Below, one piece after another: positions 35,144-43,209 of a DNA stretch of 43,209 bases (its first letter is position 1; each line of letters opens with the position of its first letter). A program made the position numbers and the translations under genes. Below the pieces are notes generated by a model. The model was not told the DNA's origin. It worked only from the letters and a program-made list of their open reading frames with translations, and searched no databases. Location of the stretch: NCBI GenBank assembly GCA_905182415.1, contig CAJJBK010000057.1, positions 1-43,209 on the forward strand. Reading direction: 5' to 3'. The stretch comes from an uncultured Woeseiaceae bacterium. GTDB taxonomy: Bacteria; Pseudomonadota; Gammaproteobacteria; Steroidobacterales; Woeseiaceae.

Positions 35144-36670
35144 CTAATCTTCCTGGGTAACTCTTAGTACTTCTTCTAATGTTGTTTTACCCAATAATAC
35201 CTGTCTTCGGCCATCGGCTCTAATGCTTTTATGTGTGATTCTTGTATGAAGCTCCATATCATGTTCACTAGCACCATCGTGAATTAAGGCTTTCATTTTC
35301 TCATCAACCGTCATAAGTTCATAAATACCAGTTCTTCCAGAAAAATCCCCACTCTCGTTAGATTTCCCTTTGTAGAGTGTAGGTGGTGTTTTAGGGTTAA
35401 TTTTTAAAGCTTCACATTCATATTTATTCGCCTTATAAGATTCTTTTGTATCCTCTTTAAGTGTTCTAACCAACCTTTGCGCGATTACCCCAATTAAACT
35501 TGATGAAAGCAGGAAAGGTTCCACACCCATATCCCTAAGTCTTGTGACAGCTCCAATAGCTGTATTTGTATGCAACGTAGCAAATACTAAGTGACCCGTT
35601 AAACTTGCTTGTATGGCTATTTCAGCGGTTTCTAGATCACGTATTTCACCGATCATAACTACATCTGGATCTTGACGAAGAATAGCTCTTAAGCCTTTTG
35701 AGAAAGTCATTGCTATCTTTTGATTAACCTGAGTTTGACCAATACCATCAATTAGATATTCGATAGGATCCTCTACCGTCATAATATTGCGAGTATGATT
35801 ATTTATTCTTTCAAGTGCGGCATAAAGTGTGGTTGTTTTCCCTGAACCTGTTGGCCCAGTAACAAGAATAATCCCATGTGGACGATGAATTAATTCATCT
35901 ATATTTTTTGAGAGACTCGATTCCATGCCTAACGATGATAATTTTAATCTCCCAGCTTGCTTATCGAGCAACCGCATAACAACTCTTTCACCAAACCCAG
36001 AAGGGATAGTAGAAACTCTAACATCAACGGATCGTCCGGCAATTTTTAATGATATTCGACCGTCTTGAGGTAATCGTTTTTCCGCTATATCAAGTTTAGA
36101 CATAACTTTAATACGAGAAACTACCAGTGAGGATAAAGCTCTTCTCGTTTTTAGGATTTCTTGCAACATACCATCAACTCGAAAACGAACCATAAGTCGA
36201 TTTTCATAAGGTTCTATATGTATATCTGAGGCTTTATTTTTAAGGGCTTCCGTTAATATGGCATTTATAAATTTTATGATTGGTGCGTCGTTATCACTAT
36301 CGAGAAGGTCAGCTTGTTCGGGAAGTTCTTCGGCAGCCGTTAATAGATCATAATTATCATCAATGTCACCGGCCATCTGCATTGTTGATTGGCTGTTTTC
36401 TTCGTACGTTACTCGAAGTAAATCATTAAATTCACTGTCTGAAATATTGTTTAGTGTTAATGGCCTTCCAGTAAATCGTCTTATTTCAGCGATTATATAG
36501 GATGATATTTTTCCACAATAATAGGCTTCTGTAGATTTATTTCCTAAAGATTTGATAAGGACCTTATGTTTTTTGGCGAACGAAAAGGGTAATTTTTTTG
36601 TTCGCGTCGCCGAGATATTTTGGCTAATTTTATTCTCTCGCGTTTGATTTTTGAGCGCTGTTTCTTTCAT
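35144..36670 (-). CDS. gspE: type II secretion ATPase GspE
   Basis: This cytoplasmic hexameric ATPase drives pseudopilus assembly. The N-terminal domain is about 1-125. The core has Walker A GPTGSGKT (272-279), the Asp-box around VEDPIEYL (299-306), Walker B RQDPDVVMIGEIRD (332-345) and the His box GHLVFATLHTNTA (359-371). At 508 residues the length is normal. The zinc-binding tetracysteine insert is degenerate: the positions reading LCPxC and GCxxC in relatives are LKEDT (404-408) and KGKSNES (434-440), with only C419 left. It lies 21 bp after gspD and 23 bp before gspF. Confidence 0.96.
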   Translation of the reverse strand: MKETALKNQTRENKISQNISATRTKKLPFSFAKKHKVLIKSLGNKSTEAYYCGKISSYIIAEIRRFTGRPLTLNNISDSEFNDLLRVTYEENSQSTMQMAGDIDDNYDLLTAAEELPEQADLLDSDNDAPIIKFINAILTEALKNKASDIHIEPYENRLMVRFRVDGMLQEILKTRRALSSLVVSRIKVMSKLDIAEKRLPQDGRISLKIAGRSVDVRVSTIPSGFGERVVMRLLDKQAGRLKLSSLGMESSLSKNIDELIHRPHGIILVTGPTGSGKTTTLYAALERINNHTRNIMTVEDPIEYLIDGIGQTQVNQKIAMTFSKGLRAILRQDPDVVMIGEIRDLETAEIAIQASLTGHLVFATLHTNTAIGAVTRLRDMGVEPFLLSSSLIGVIAQRLVRTLKEDTKESYKANKYECEALKINPKTPPTLYKGKSNESGDFSGRTGIYELMTVDEKMKALIHDGASEHDMELHTRITHKSIRADGRRQVLLGKTTLEEVLRVTQED

Positions 36671-36691
36671 AGATAATGATTTAATGATGCT

Positions 36692-38635
36692 TTATTGTGT
36701 ATTTTGTTTATAGCTTTCAAAATCTGGCAAGATTGGATTATCTGTAGTGCCAATAAAATCCTGACCACGAAATTTGCTAAGTTCTTTCTTTTTGTTATCT
36801 TCTATTTGTAAGTCTCTAATATAATTATATTTTTTATTTGTTTCAAAAGTAGCTTGCTCAGGGTTTTCAAGTATTGTTGGCCTAATGAATACCATCAAGT
36901 TGGTTTTAACTTTTGAAGTTTTTTTGCTTTTAAATAACGTACCTATAATCGGTATACTGCCTAATATAGGGACACGTTGATCGCTTTCTCTTAGTTGATC
37001 TTCAAGTAATCCACCTAGAACCAAAATATCACCATCACCGACAATTACAGTTGTATTAATCGTTCGCTCATTAGTTATAAGGTCAACAGCTCCCGAAGCT
37101 GATTGTGAAATATTTGATATTTCTTGTGATATTTTCAATAGAATCGAATCTCCCTCATTTATTTGAGGAGTGATCGTTAGATTTACACCCACCTGTTCAC
37201 GTTGAATTGTTTGGAATGGATTCACTGATCCAGTTCCACCCGTATTTGAAAACGACCCAGTAACAAAGGGAACTTCTTGGCCAACATTAAGACTTGCTTC
37301 TTCATTATCTGTGGTGACAATTGATGGTGTAGAGATTATATTTGTATCTGCGATACCCTCAAGTGCCCGCAATATAGCACCAAAGCTTGTGCCTTCTTTC
37401 GTTATTTTCCCGACACCGAGTGAGATTCCTTCGCCTATTAGAGCTGAGGGATTGATATTAGTATTGTTGGCATTATTAATACCAGCTAACTGAATAACAC
37501 CAGAACCCATACTTGGAAAATTTGTTACGCCTACAAGATTATCATTTTTGCTCCCATCTGTTGCCCATGTCACCCCGAGTTCAGATGTCCTATCTGCTAC
37601 TATTTCTACGATAATAGCTTCAACCAGAACTTGTAGTCTTCGAATATCTAGCTGATCAACGATTCCCATCAGTGAGCGCATCATTTTTGGCGGGGCATTG
37701 ACGATAATGGCGTTAGTTTGCTTATCTGCCCATACGTTGATATTTTGATTATCTCCTGATTGGCCGCTGTTTGACGTGCTTCTATTTTGTTGCGAAAAAT
37801 GCTGCAATAGCTTTCCTGCTAGAGATTCAGCATCCGCATACCTAAGATAGCGCACTCGTGTGCTATCGCCATCCTCGAGAGAAGTGTCGAGATGTGCGAT
37901 AAGTGCTCGAATCTTTAGTCGACCGGTTTTCTCTCCACCAATCAATACACTGTTTGTCCGGGTATCAGCAACAAGTGATATTTGCGAAGGGGTGCCATCA
38001 CTTTTCGGCGCTCTTGCTAGAACGGTTAAAACACGAACTATCTCGGCAGCTGAGGCATGACTAAGGCTTACTATTTCAATGTCATTATCATTGGATTGGT
38101 CTATTCTTTGAATAATATTTAATAATCGATCTACATTATTTGCCCTATCCGATATGATCAACATATTGGAACCTGCATGTGCTGCTAAATGACCATATTG
38201 AGGGATTAATGGTCTTAGAATAGGAACAAGTTGAGCCGCACTGATATTTTGTATTTTTATAACTTGCGTGACAATATCATCATTAGCGGCCCCTTCAAGA
38301 TTAGGGTAACCGGGATATTGTCTGGAGCTCGCATCCGGTACAATTTTGATTATTTCACCAGTTTGAACAGCAACAAAACCATGCACTTGAAGCAAGGAAA
38401 GAAATGCTTCATAAAATGCGTCTGTAGTCATCGGTGTGGCGGATAATAAGGTTACTTCAGCCCTTACACGTGGATCTATAATGAAATTTTTACCTGTAAT
38501 CGAACTAACGGCCTCAATTACAGATCTGAGCTCAACTCCAACGTAATTAGGTGTAATTGATTGTTCCTGCGAGAAGCTGTTACTCATTGGTACAGTAAGA
38601 ATAGTTAATAAAATTAGTATTTTTCTTAGTTGCAT
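36692..38635 (-). CDS. gspD: type II secretion secretin GspD
   Basis: This forms the outer-membrane channel of the T2SS. A signal peptide (about 1-22) is followed by the N0 domain (VGVELRSVIEAVSSITGKNFIIDP), N1-N3 ring domains to about residue 330, and the secretin core. The core has LVEAIIVEI, VGQEVPFVTGSF, REQVGVNLTITPQI and VLGGLLEDQLRES with the closing IPIIGTLFKSK. At 647 residues it is normal. A C-terminal S-domain-like extension (about 590-647) is short and Lys/Glu-rich, and no pilotin gene is adjacent. It lies second in the gspC-D-E-F operon. Confidence 0.97.
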   Translation of the reverse strand: MQLRKILILLTILTVPMSNSFSQEQSITPNYVGVELRSVIEAVSSITGKNFIIDPRVRAEVTLLSATPMTTDAFYEAFLSLLQVHGFVAVQTGEIIKIVPDASSRQYPGYPNLEGAANDDIVTQVIKIQNISAAQLVPILRPLIPQYGHLAAHAGSNMLIISDRANNVDRLLNIIQRIDQSNDNDIEIVSLSHASAAEIVRVLTVLARAPKSDGTPSQISLVADTRTNSVLIGGEKTGRLKIRALIAHLDTSLEDGDSTRVRYLRYADAESLAGKLLQHFSQQNRSTSNSGQSGDNQNINVWADKQTNAIIVNAPPKMMRSLMGIVDQLDIRRLQVLVEAIIVEIVADRTSELGVTWATDGSKNDNLVGVTNFPSMGSGVIQLAGINNANNTNINPSALIGEGISLGVGKITKEGTSFGAILRALEGIADTNIISTPSIVTTDNEEASLNVGQEVPFVTGSFSNTGGTGSVNPFQTIQREQVGVNLTITPQINEGDSILLKISQEISNISQSASGAVDLITNERTINTTVIVGDGDILVLGGLLEDQLRESDQRVPILGSIPIIGTLFKSKKTSKVKTNLMVFIRPTILENPEQATFETNKKYNYIRDLQIEDNKKKELSKFRGQDFIGTTDNPILPDFESYKQNTQ

Positions 38636-38663
38636 GACTTAATTATCTCGTTAAACTGAATTA

Positions 38664-39608
38664 TTAATTTTCTAAAAATTGACCAGTTGTAATATTAATT
38701 TTTTGTGATTTATTGTTTCTTATAATGGTAAGAGTAACTTCATTTTTATTTTCAATTTGTTGGAAAATAACCATAGCTTCTTGCGCGTTATTTAATGGCA
38801 CTCCATTCACATTAGTTATTAAGTCACCAGAAAGCAATCCAAGAGACATAAATTGCTTTCTATTATTTCCCGGATAAACGCGATAACCAAGTTGTGCCCC
38901 ATTCGAGAAATATGGAGTCGGCCTAATTGTATCGGCAAGTTTGGTTCCAAATTGATTTAAGGGTTTTACAGTGGCTTTGTTATTTTGAGTTACAGATGCT
39001 CTTTTATTGACTCTGCTGTCACGAATAATTGTTGGCGTAATCTCAGCTAATTCTCTTGGTAATTTTAATATTTCTAATTCATTATTGTTACTTATTATGA
39101 TTTGGTCAGCGAAGACCGAATGGAGGAGGATACCTGGAGCGATCATTTCATTTACGGAATAAACTTTTTCCTCATTTGAGTTATTTGTAATTATCGCTAA
39201 GGAGGGCAGTTCATTGTCACCGTATACTGTACCTTTAAGCAAGAGTGTTAATTGAGTTTCTTTAATATCCCCAAAGTCTGGTTGCGATATTGAATTGCGA
39301 TTTTCAGTGCCCATATTAATTTTTTTATAATCACCAAATAGATTCTGAGCTATAATATTTTTTATAACTGTATTGGATTGATAGTTTGTAGAGCTGGATT
39401 GGGTTTTATTTTCAGACATCACCACGGGAGTATTTATATTATTAATGATCCGCTGATTTGGGTATAGCGTCCAAAAAAGTTGTGATGACTGCCATGCAAT
39501 AACTGATAAAATTAATACTGATAACAAGAACGGCCCATTATTATTTAACAAATGGATAAACAAATTAATATTAAGATTCTTGAGTTGCTTGATTTTTTTA
39601 AAGAGCAT
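38664..39608 (-). CDS. gspC: type II secretion inner-membrane protein GspC
   Basis: GspC bridges the inner-membrane platform and the secretin and is thought to contribute to substrate choice. A single membrane helix (about 27-46, GPFLLSVLILSVIAWQSSQLF) is followed by the periplasmic homology region (about 78-165, NLFGDYKK, LTLLLKGTVYGD, LPSLAIITN). A C-terminal PDZ domain (about 225-312, YRVYPGNNRKQFMSLGLLSGDLITNVNGVPL) follows. At 314 residues the length fits. It is the first gene of the operon, 28 bp before gspD, with 245 bp of AT-rich sequence separating it from divergent clpS. Confidence 0.94.
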   Translation of the reverse strand: MLFKKIKQLKNLNINLFIHLLNNNGPFLLSVLILSVIAWQSSQLFWTLYPNQRIINNINTPVVMSENKTQSSSTNYQSNTVIKNIIAQNLFGDYKKINMGTENRNSISQPDFGDIKETQLTLLLKGTVYGDNELPSLAIITNNSNEEKVYSVNEMIAPGILLHSVFADQIIISNNNELEILKLPRELAEITPTIIRDSRVNKRASVTQNNKATVKPLNQFGTKLADTIRPTPYFSNGAQLGYRVYPGNNRKQFMSLGLLSGDLITNVNGVPLNNAQEAMVIFQQIENKNEVTLTIIRNNKSQKINITTGQFLEN

Positions 39609-39853
39609 TTTTATTTGTTAATTTAATTTTAAGATAAACTATTGTTTCATGAATTAGAGTTCTTAAGTATGAAAATTTTCTGATTTTACTTTTTTATGAT
39701 TTAAAATATTAATATAGATAATACAAAGGATAATAATTTTAATATATTTAAAAAGTAACATTTTAAAGCTATTTTTTTATATAAGATATTGCAATGTGGC
39801 ATCGACCCTTTTAGGATAATCATAAAATAGTACTCCAATAATATAATCCAAGA

Positions 39854-40180
39854 ATGACTGAGAAAATTCCAGAAAATCAAAATGAATACAACGATATAGC
39901 GCTCGAGGACTCAAAAACTGAGCTTTCCCTTCCATCGCTATACAAAGTTATTCTAATTAATGATGATTACACTCCAATGGAGTTTGTGGTCGAAGTCTTA
40001 ATGAGTATTTTTTCATTGAATAAAAATACGTCTACAAGGGTAATGCTGGATGTTCATACTAAGGGTCAGGGTATTTGTGGTATTTATCCTTATGAAATTG
40101 CTGAAACAAAAGCAGCGCAAGTGATGAAAATGGCCTCAGAAAATCAACATCCACTTTTATGCTCAATTGAAGAAGATTAA
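39854..40180 (+). CDS. clpS: ClpA adaptor ClpS
   Basis: ClpS recognises N-degrons and delivers them to ClpAP. The core begins [22 protein letters not shown] (29-50), with the degron-binding [10 protein letters not shown], and continues with [23 protein letters not shown]. At 108 residues it has the usual length, including a flexible N-terminal tail. It lies 27 bp before clpA in the standard clpS-clpA operon. Upstream, TTGCAA (39789-39794) and TAGGAT (39812-39817) at 17-base spacing form a weak promoter candidate. Confidence 0.97.
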   Translation: MTEKIPENQNEYNDIALEDSKTELSLPSLYKVILINDDYTPMEFVVEVLMSIFSLNKNTSTRVMLDVHTKGQGICGIYPYEIAETKAAQVMKMASENQHPLLCSIEED

Positions 40181-40207
40181 AATTAAAATAACAAAGGAAG
40201 AACTGAA

Positions 40208-42487
40208 TTGTTAAATAATGAATTAGAGTTTTGTTTGAATGAGGCTTTTCAGATGGCTCGAGATAAGCGACATGAGTTCATAACGGTTGAGCATCTTTTG
40301 CTTTCTTTGCTTAATATGGACGACGTAATTGATATTTTTAATTCTTGTGATGGTGAGATTGAGTTATTGAAACAGCAATTAATTGACTATATTGATACTT
40401 CTACTCCAGTTGTTAATAATGATAAAAATACAGAAGTTCAGCCAACACTTGGTTTTCAGAGGGTATTGCAACGAGCAGTCTTTCACGTTCAATCATCAGG
40501 AAAAAAAGAAGTAGCAGGTATCAATGTATTGGTTGCTATCTTTAGTGAGAAGAAGTCACGAGCGATTTATTTCTTAACAAAGCAAAATATAACCAGACTG
40601 GATGTTGTTAATTACATCTCTCATGGAATGGATCGCTCTGAGCAACATAGCGAATCCGAGCAAACAGCCGGTGAAATTAATGAAGTTAGTGGCTCAACAG
40701 CATTAGATAAGTATGCAACAAATCTTAATGAGTTGGCTAAACAAGGTAAAATTGACCCATTAATAGGTCGCGAAAAAGAAATAGAGCGAACAATTCAAAT
40801 ATTATGCCGACGTAGAAAAAACAATCCGCTATTTGTTGGTGAGGCTGGTGTTGGAAAAACAGCAATTGCTGAAGGACTTGCTAAATTAATTGTTGAAAAA
40901 AGTACGCCCGTAATTATGCATGATGCGATTATATATTCACTTGATATGAGCTCCTTGATTGCTGGCTCAAAGTATCGAGGTGATTTTGAAAAGCGTCTTA
41001 AGTTAGTAATGAAAGAAGTAAAAGAAGATGCTAGTGCGATTTTATTTATTGATGAAATTCATACTATTATTGGAGCTGGAGCTGTCTCTGGTAGTGTTTT
41101 GGATGCATCTAATATACTTAAACCAGCATTAGCAAATGGTGATATTTGCTGTATCGGATCAACCACCTTTTCAGAATATAGAGGTATTTTTGAAAAAGAC
41201 AGAGCACTTTCAAGGCGATTCCAGAAGATAGATGTAAAGGAGCCTTCAAACTCTGAGGCGATAGAGATTCTCAAGGGGTTATTGCCGCAATTTGAAGGCT
41301 ATCATAATGTCACCTATGAGCATGCCTCTATCGAGGCGGCTGTTATTTTGTCTAATAAATATATAAACGACCGTAATTTACCCGATAAAGCGATAGATGT
41401 TATTGACGAGGCTGGTGCCAATATGAGACTCATAACTAATGGCAAAAAGAATTCACAAATTACTGAGATTCATATTGAGAATATCATTGCGAAAATGGCT
41501 CAAATACCGCCAAAAAATGTATCAATTTCTGATAAAGATGTTATGCGTACACTTGATCGAAATCTTAAACTTGTAATTTTTGGCCAAGATCCTGCTATTG
41601 GTATGCTTTGTAGCGCAATTAAATTATCTAGATCTGGATTATCAGATGACAGTAAGCCAATTGGTTCTTTTTTATTCTCTGGACCTACTGGCGTGGGAAA
41701 AACAGAAGTTACACGACAGCTTGCTGAAATAATGGGGCTTGAATTAATTCGATTTGATATGTCCGAGTATATGGAGAGACACACGGTTTCTCGCCTATTG
41801 GGAGCCCCTCCAGGGTATGTAGGATATGAGCAGGGTGGGCTGTTAACTGATGCCGTAGCAAAAAATCCTTATGCTGTTTTACTGCTGGATGAAATAGAAA
41901 AAGCTCATCCGGATGTATATAATTTATTATTACAAATAATGGACCATGGCTCACTTACAGACAGTAATGGCCGAAAGGCTGATTTTAGAAATATTTTAAT
42001 TGTAATGACAACAAATGCAGGTGCGCATGAAATGTCACGATCATCTATTGGTTTTACAAATCAAGATCATGCCTCAGATGGAGTCATTGCTATTAATAAG
42101 GTTTTTTCTCCTGAATTTCGCAATAGACTTGATTCTATCATCCAGTTCTCCTCTTTAGATGAATATTCTATAAGCCGCGTAATTGATAAATTGATTATTG
42201 AGTTAGAATTAAAGCTAGAAAAGCGTCATGTAAATATAGATATAAGTACTAAAGCGAGATCTTGGATTGCAGAAAATGGCTATGACGCTAAAATGGGAGC
42301 TCGTCCACTGGCAAGATTAATTCAAGAGCACATCAATAAGCCGCTCGCTGACGAATTACTTTTTGGTAAACTAATGAACGGTGGAAGCGTTCATGTTGAA
42401 TTAGCTGGTGATAAATCAGGTTTAAAACTGAGCTTTAAAGTGAGACGTAAAAGCAAAAAGAAAAATACAAAAACAGAGCAAGTATAG
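40208..42487 (+). CDS. clpA: ATP-dependent Clp protease ATP-binding subunit ClpA
   Basis: ClpA is the AAA+ unfoldase of ClpAP. The N-domain starts MLNNELEFCLNEAF, matching E. coli MLNQELELSLNMAF, which fixes the TTG start at 40208 together with the ribosome site AAGGAAG (40194-40200). D1 Walker A is GEAGVGKT (211-218) and D2 Walker A is GPTGVGKT (492-499). The arginine-finger region and FDMSEYMERHTVSRLLGAPPGYVGY are present. At 759 residues it equals the E. coli length. It converges on infA with a four-base gap. Confidence 0.98.
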   Translation: MLNNELEFCLNEAFQMARDKRHEFITVEHLLLSLLNMDDVIDIFNSCDGEIELLKQQLIDYIDTSTPVVNNDKNTEVQPTLGFQRVLQRAVFHVQSSGKKEVAGINVLVAIFSEKKSRAIYFLTKQNITRLDVVNYISHGMDRSEQHSESEQTAGEINEVSGSTALDKYATNLNELAKQGKIDPLIGREKEIERTIQILCRRRKNNPLFVGEAGVGKTAIAEGLAKLIVEKSTPVIMHDAIIYSLDMSSLIAGSKYRGDFEKRLKLVMKEVKEDASAILFIDEIHTIIGAGAVSGSVLDASNILKPALANGDICCIGSTTFSEYRGIFEKDRALSRRFQKIDVKEPSNSEAIEILKGLLPQFEGYHNVTYEHASIEAAVILSNKYINDRNLPDKAIDVIDEAGANMRLITNGKKNSQITEIHIENIIAKMAQIPPKNVSISDKDVMRTLDRNLKLVIFGQDPAIGMLCSAIKLSRSGLSDDSKPIGSFLFSGPTGVGKTEVTRQLAEIMGLELIRFDMSEYMERHTVSRLLGAPPGYVGYEQGGLLTDAVAKNPYAVLLLDEIEKAHPDVYNLLLQIMDHGSLTDSNGRKADFRNILIVMTTNAGAHEMSRSSIGFTNQDHASDGVIAINKVFSPEFRNRLDSIIQFSSLDEYSISRVIDKLIIELELKLEKRHVNIDISTKARSWIAENGYDAKMGARPLARLIQEHINKPLADELLFGKLMNGGSVHVELAGDKSGLKLSFKVRRKSKKKNTKTEQV

Positions 42488-42491
42488 GTTT

Positions 42492-42710
42492 TTACTTGCC
42501 TCTGTATGTAATCCTTCCCTTGCTTAGATCGTATGGCGTCAATTCAACAGTAACGGTATCACCGGTGAGGATACGAATATAGTGCTTTCGCATCTTACCC
42601 GAAATATGAGCGGTAACTGTATGACCATTTTCGAGTTCGACTCTAAATGTTGTATTAGGGAGGGTTTCAGTAACCACACCTTCCATCTCTATGGGTTCTT
42701 CTTTTGCCAA
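42492..42710 (-). CDS. infA: translation initiation factor IF-1
   Basis: IF-1 binds the 30S A site during initiation. The 72-residue OB-fold protein reads [22 protein letters not shown] at the start and [16 protein letters not shown] at the end, almost identical to E. coli. The start codon is TTG 42710: a TAG stop lies three codons upstream and the next ATG would remove eight conserved residues. The ribosome site is poor (GAAGAA). It sits between clpA (convergent) and aat (same strand, upstream), as in E. coli. Confidence 0.97.
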   Translation of the reverse strand: MAKEEPIEMEGVVTETLPNTTFRVELENGHTVTAHISGKMRKHYIRILTGDTVTVELTPYDLSKGRITYRGK

Positions 42711-42794
42711 TTTCTTCTACTTTAGTTTATTAAATTAGTATCGGATTGTGCAGAATTAGTTAATTTATTGCAATTAAGTTTTGGTATTTTGTTT

Positions 42795-43209
42795 TTAAAT
42801 AAAATCATTTAGATTGGTTTTTCCAGTAGGCCAGTGAATAAATTTATTTTTAATGGAGCAGTTATTTTTCAATACCTCTAAAAAATTTATTTTTTTTATT
42901 GTCTTTGCACCAAGAGTGAAGAGGTGTGCAGAGGGAACTTGGCAGTCAATTAAGGCAAAGTGATGTTTTTTTAGGACATGACATAAAGCTAGTAATGCAA
43001 ATTTTGAAGCATTAGATGTCCGGCTATACATTGATTCTGCAAAAAATACTCTATCAATAGCGACGCCGTAAAGACCGCCAATAAGAGTGTTCTCAGCCCA
43101 TACTTCAACTGAATGAGACCATCCCATGGTATGGAGGTCATTATAAGCGTTAATCATATCCTCGTTTAACCAAGTTCCTTCTTGGTGCATTCTGGGTGCC
43201 GCACAGTTG
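42795..43209 (-). CDS. aat: leucyl/phenylalanyl-tRNA-protein transferase (5' end outside window)
   Basis: Aat adds Leu or Phe to N-terminal Arg/Lys, creating degrons for ClpS/ClpAP. The frame is open to the right edge, where NCAAPRMHQEGTW matches the E. coli NCA...EGTW region, so the apparent ATG at 43190 is internal. Conserved blocks seen are HTMGWSHSVEVW, LIGGLYGVAIDRVFFAESMYSR, ASKFALLAL and LIDCQVPSAHLFTLGA. About 138 C-terminal residues are present. It lies 84 bp upstream of infA on the same strand, reproducing the E. coli aat-infA order facing clpSA. Confidence 0.93.
   Translation of the reverse strand, partial: NCAAPRMHQEGTWLNEDMINAYNDLHTMGWSHSVEVWAENTLIGGLYGVAIDRVFFAESMYSRTSNASKFALLALCHVLKKHHFALIDCQVPSAHLFTLGAKTIKKINFLEVLKNNCSIKNKFIHWPTGKTNLNDFI

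Noticed and set aside
42478-42499. 7-bp inverted repeat GCAAGTA/TACTTGC between clpA and infA as terminator
   Set aside because: The stem is AT-rich with no following T-run on either strand, and it overlaps coding ends; too weak to call.
1-43209. tRNA genes, CRISPR arrays, insertion sequences, prophage or toxin-antitoxin genes
   Set aside because: I looked for these by eye on both strands and saw no cloverleaf-type sequences, regularly spaced repeats, transposases or integrases; a covariance or profile scan could still find something missed.

Overview
The window reads as one continuous piece of chromosome from an AT-rich gammaproteobacterium. The evidence is gene content and gene neighbourhoods: 4.5S RNA beside dnaX-ybaB-recR, rsgA divergent from orn, ppsA divergent from its regulator ppsR, msbA-lpxK-kdsB, rne divergent from rluC, yceD-rpmF-plsX-fabH, a type II secretion operon, and clpS-clpA facing infA-aat. 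Long A/T runs, compact spacing and the absence of insertion sequences, prophage or CRISPR fit a free-living aquatic lineage, but that ecology is inference; no species can be named from the sequence alone.

Layout. 1-1230 (-): 5'-complete but 3'-truncated aldehyde dehydrogenase resembling the plant-type ALDH12 P5C dehydrogenase. 1306-1452 (+): 4.5S SRP RNA with a clear promoter. 1554-4519 (+): dnaX, ybaB, recR, HIT protein. 4529-5440 (-): rsgA. 5548-6724 (+): orn and a DUF938 methyltransferase. 6746-9519 (-): MAPEG protein and ppsA. 9597-10896 (+): ppsR and a DUF1249 (YqiB-like) gene. 10917-18960 (-): seven colinear genes, ending in the periplasmic protease prc and starting with a saccharopine-dehydrogenase-like reductase, with typA, srkA, two uncharacterised lipoproteins and a small membrane protein between. 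19069-22609 (+): msbA-lpxK-kdsB (lipid A export, lipid A 4'-kinase, CMP-Kdo synthesis). 22613-23629 (-): YHYH-domain lipoprotein. 23765-24235 (+): low-molecular-weight phosphatase. 24247-26574 (-): RNase E, with a 425-bp AT-rich leader/intergenic region shared with rluC (27000-27938, +). 27948-28541 (-): Maf/YceF. 28683-31544 (+): yceD-rpmF-plsX-fabH, followed by an L,D-transpeptidase (31558-32538) that converges on two tandem Lpp/OprI-like lipoproteins (32578-33147, -). 33292-33909 (+): lexA behind two perfect LexA boxes. 33906-39608 (-): gspC-D-E-F. 39854-42487 (+): clpS-clpA. 42492-43209 (-): infA and the 3' part of aat.

Functionally the window is dominated by housekeeping genes: replication and repair (DnaX, RecR, LexA), RNA maturation and decay (RNase E, oligoribonuclease, RluC), ribosome assembly (RsgA, TypA, L32), phospholipid and LPS synthesis, envelope maintenance (Prc, L,D-transpeptidase, Lpp-like proteins, T2SS) and protein turnover by the N-degron pathway (Aat, ClpS, ClpA).

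I did not find a clearly new multi-gene defence or metabolic system. The observations most worth following are the L,D-transpeptidase facing duplicated Lpp-like lipoproteins, the loss of the zinc-binding cysteines in GspE within a gspCDEF operon that stops at F, a 12-bp hairpin just ahead of the rpmF ribosome binding site, a perfect 22-bp palindrome between maf and yceD, two dnaX slip sites each followed at once by a -1 stop, the ALDH12-type dehydrogenase, and the pair of unfamiliar lipoproteins. TTG starts are frequent, including in infA.
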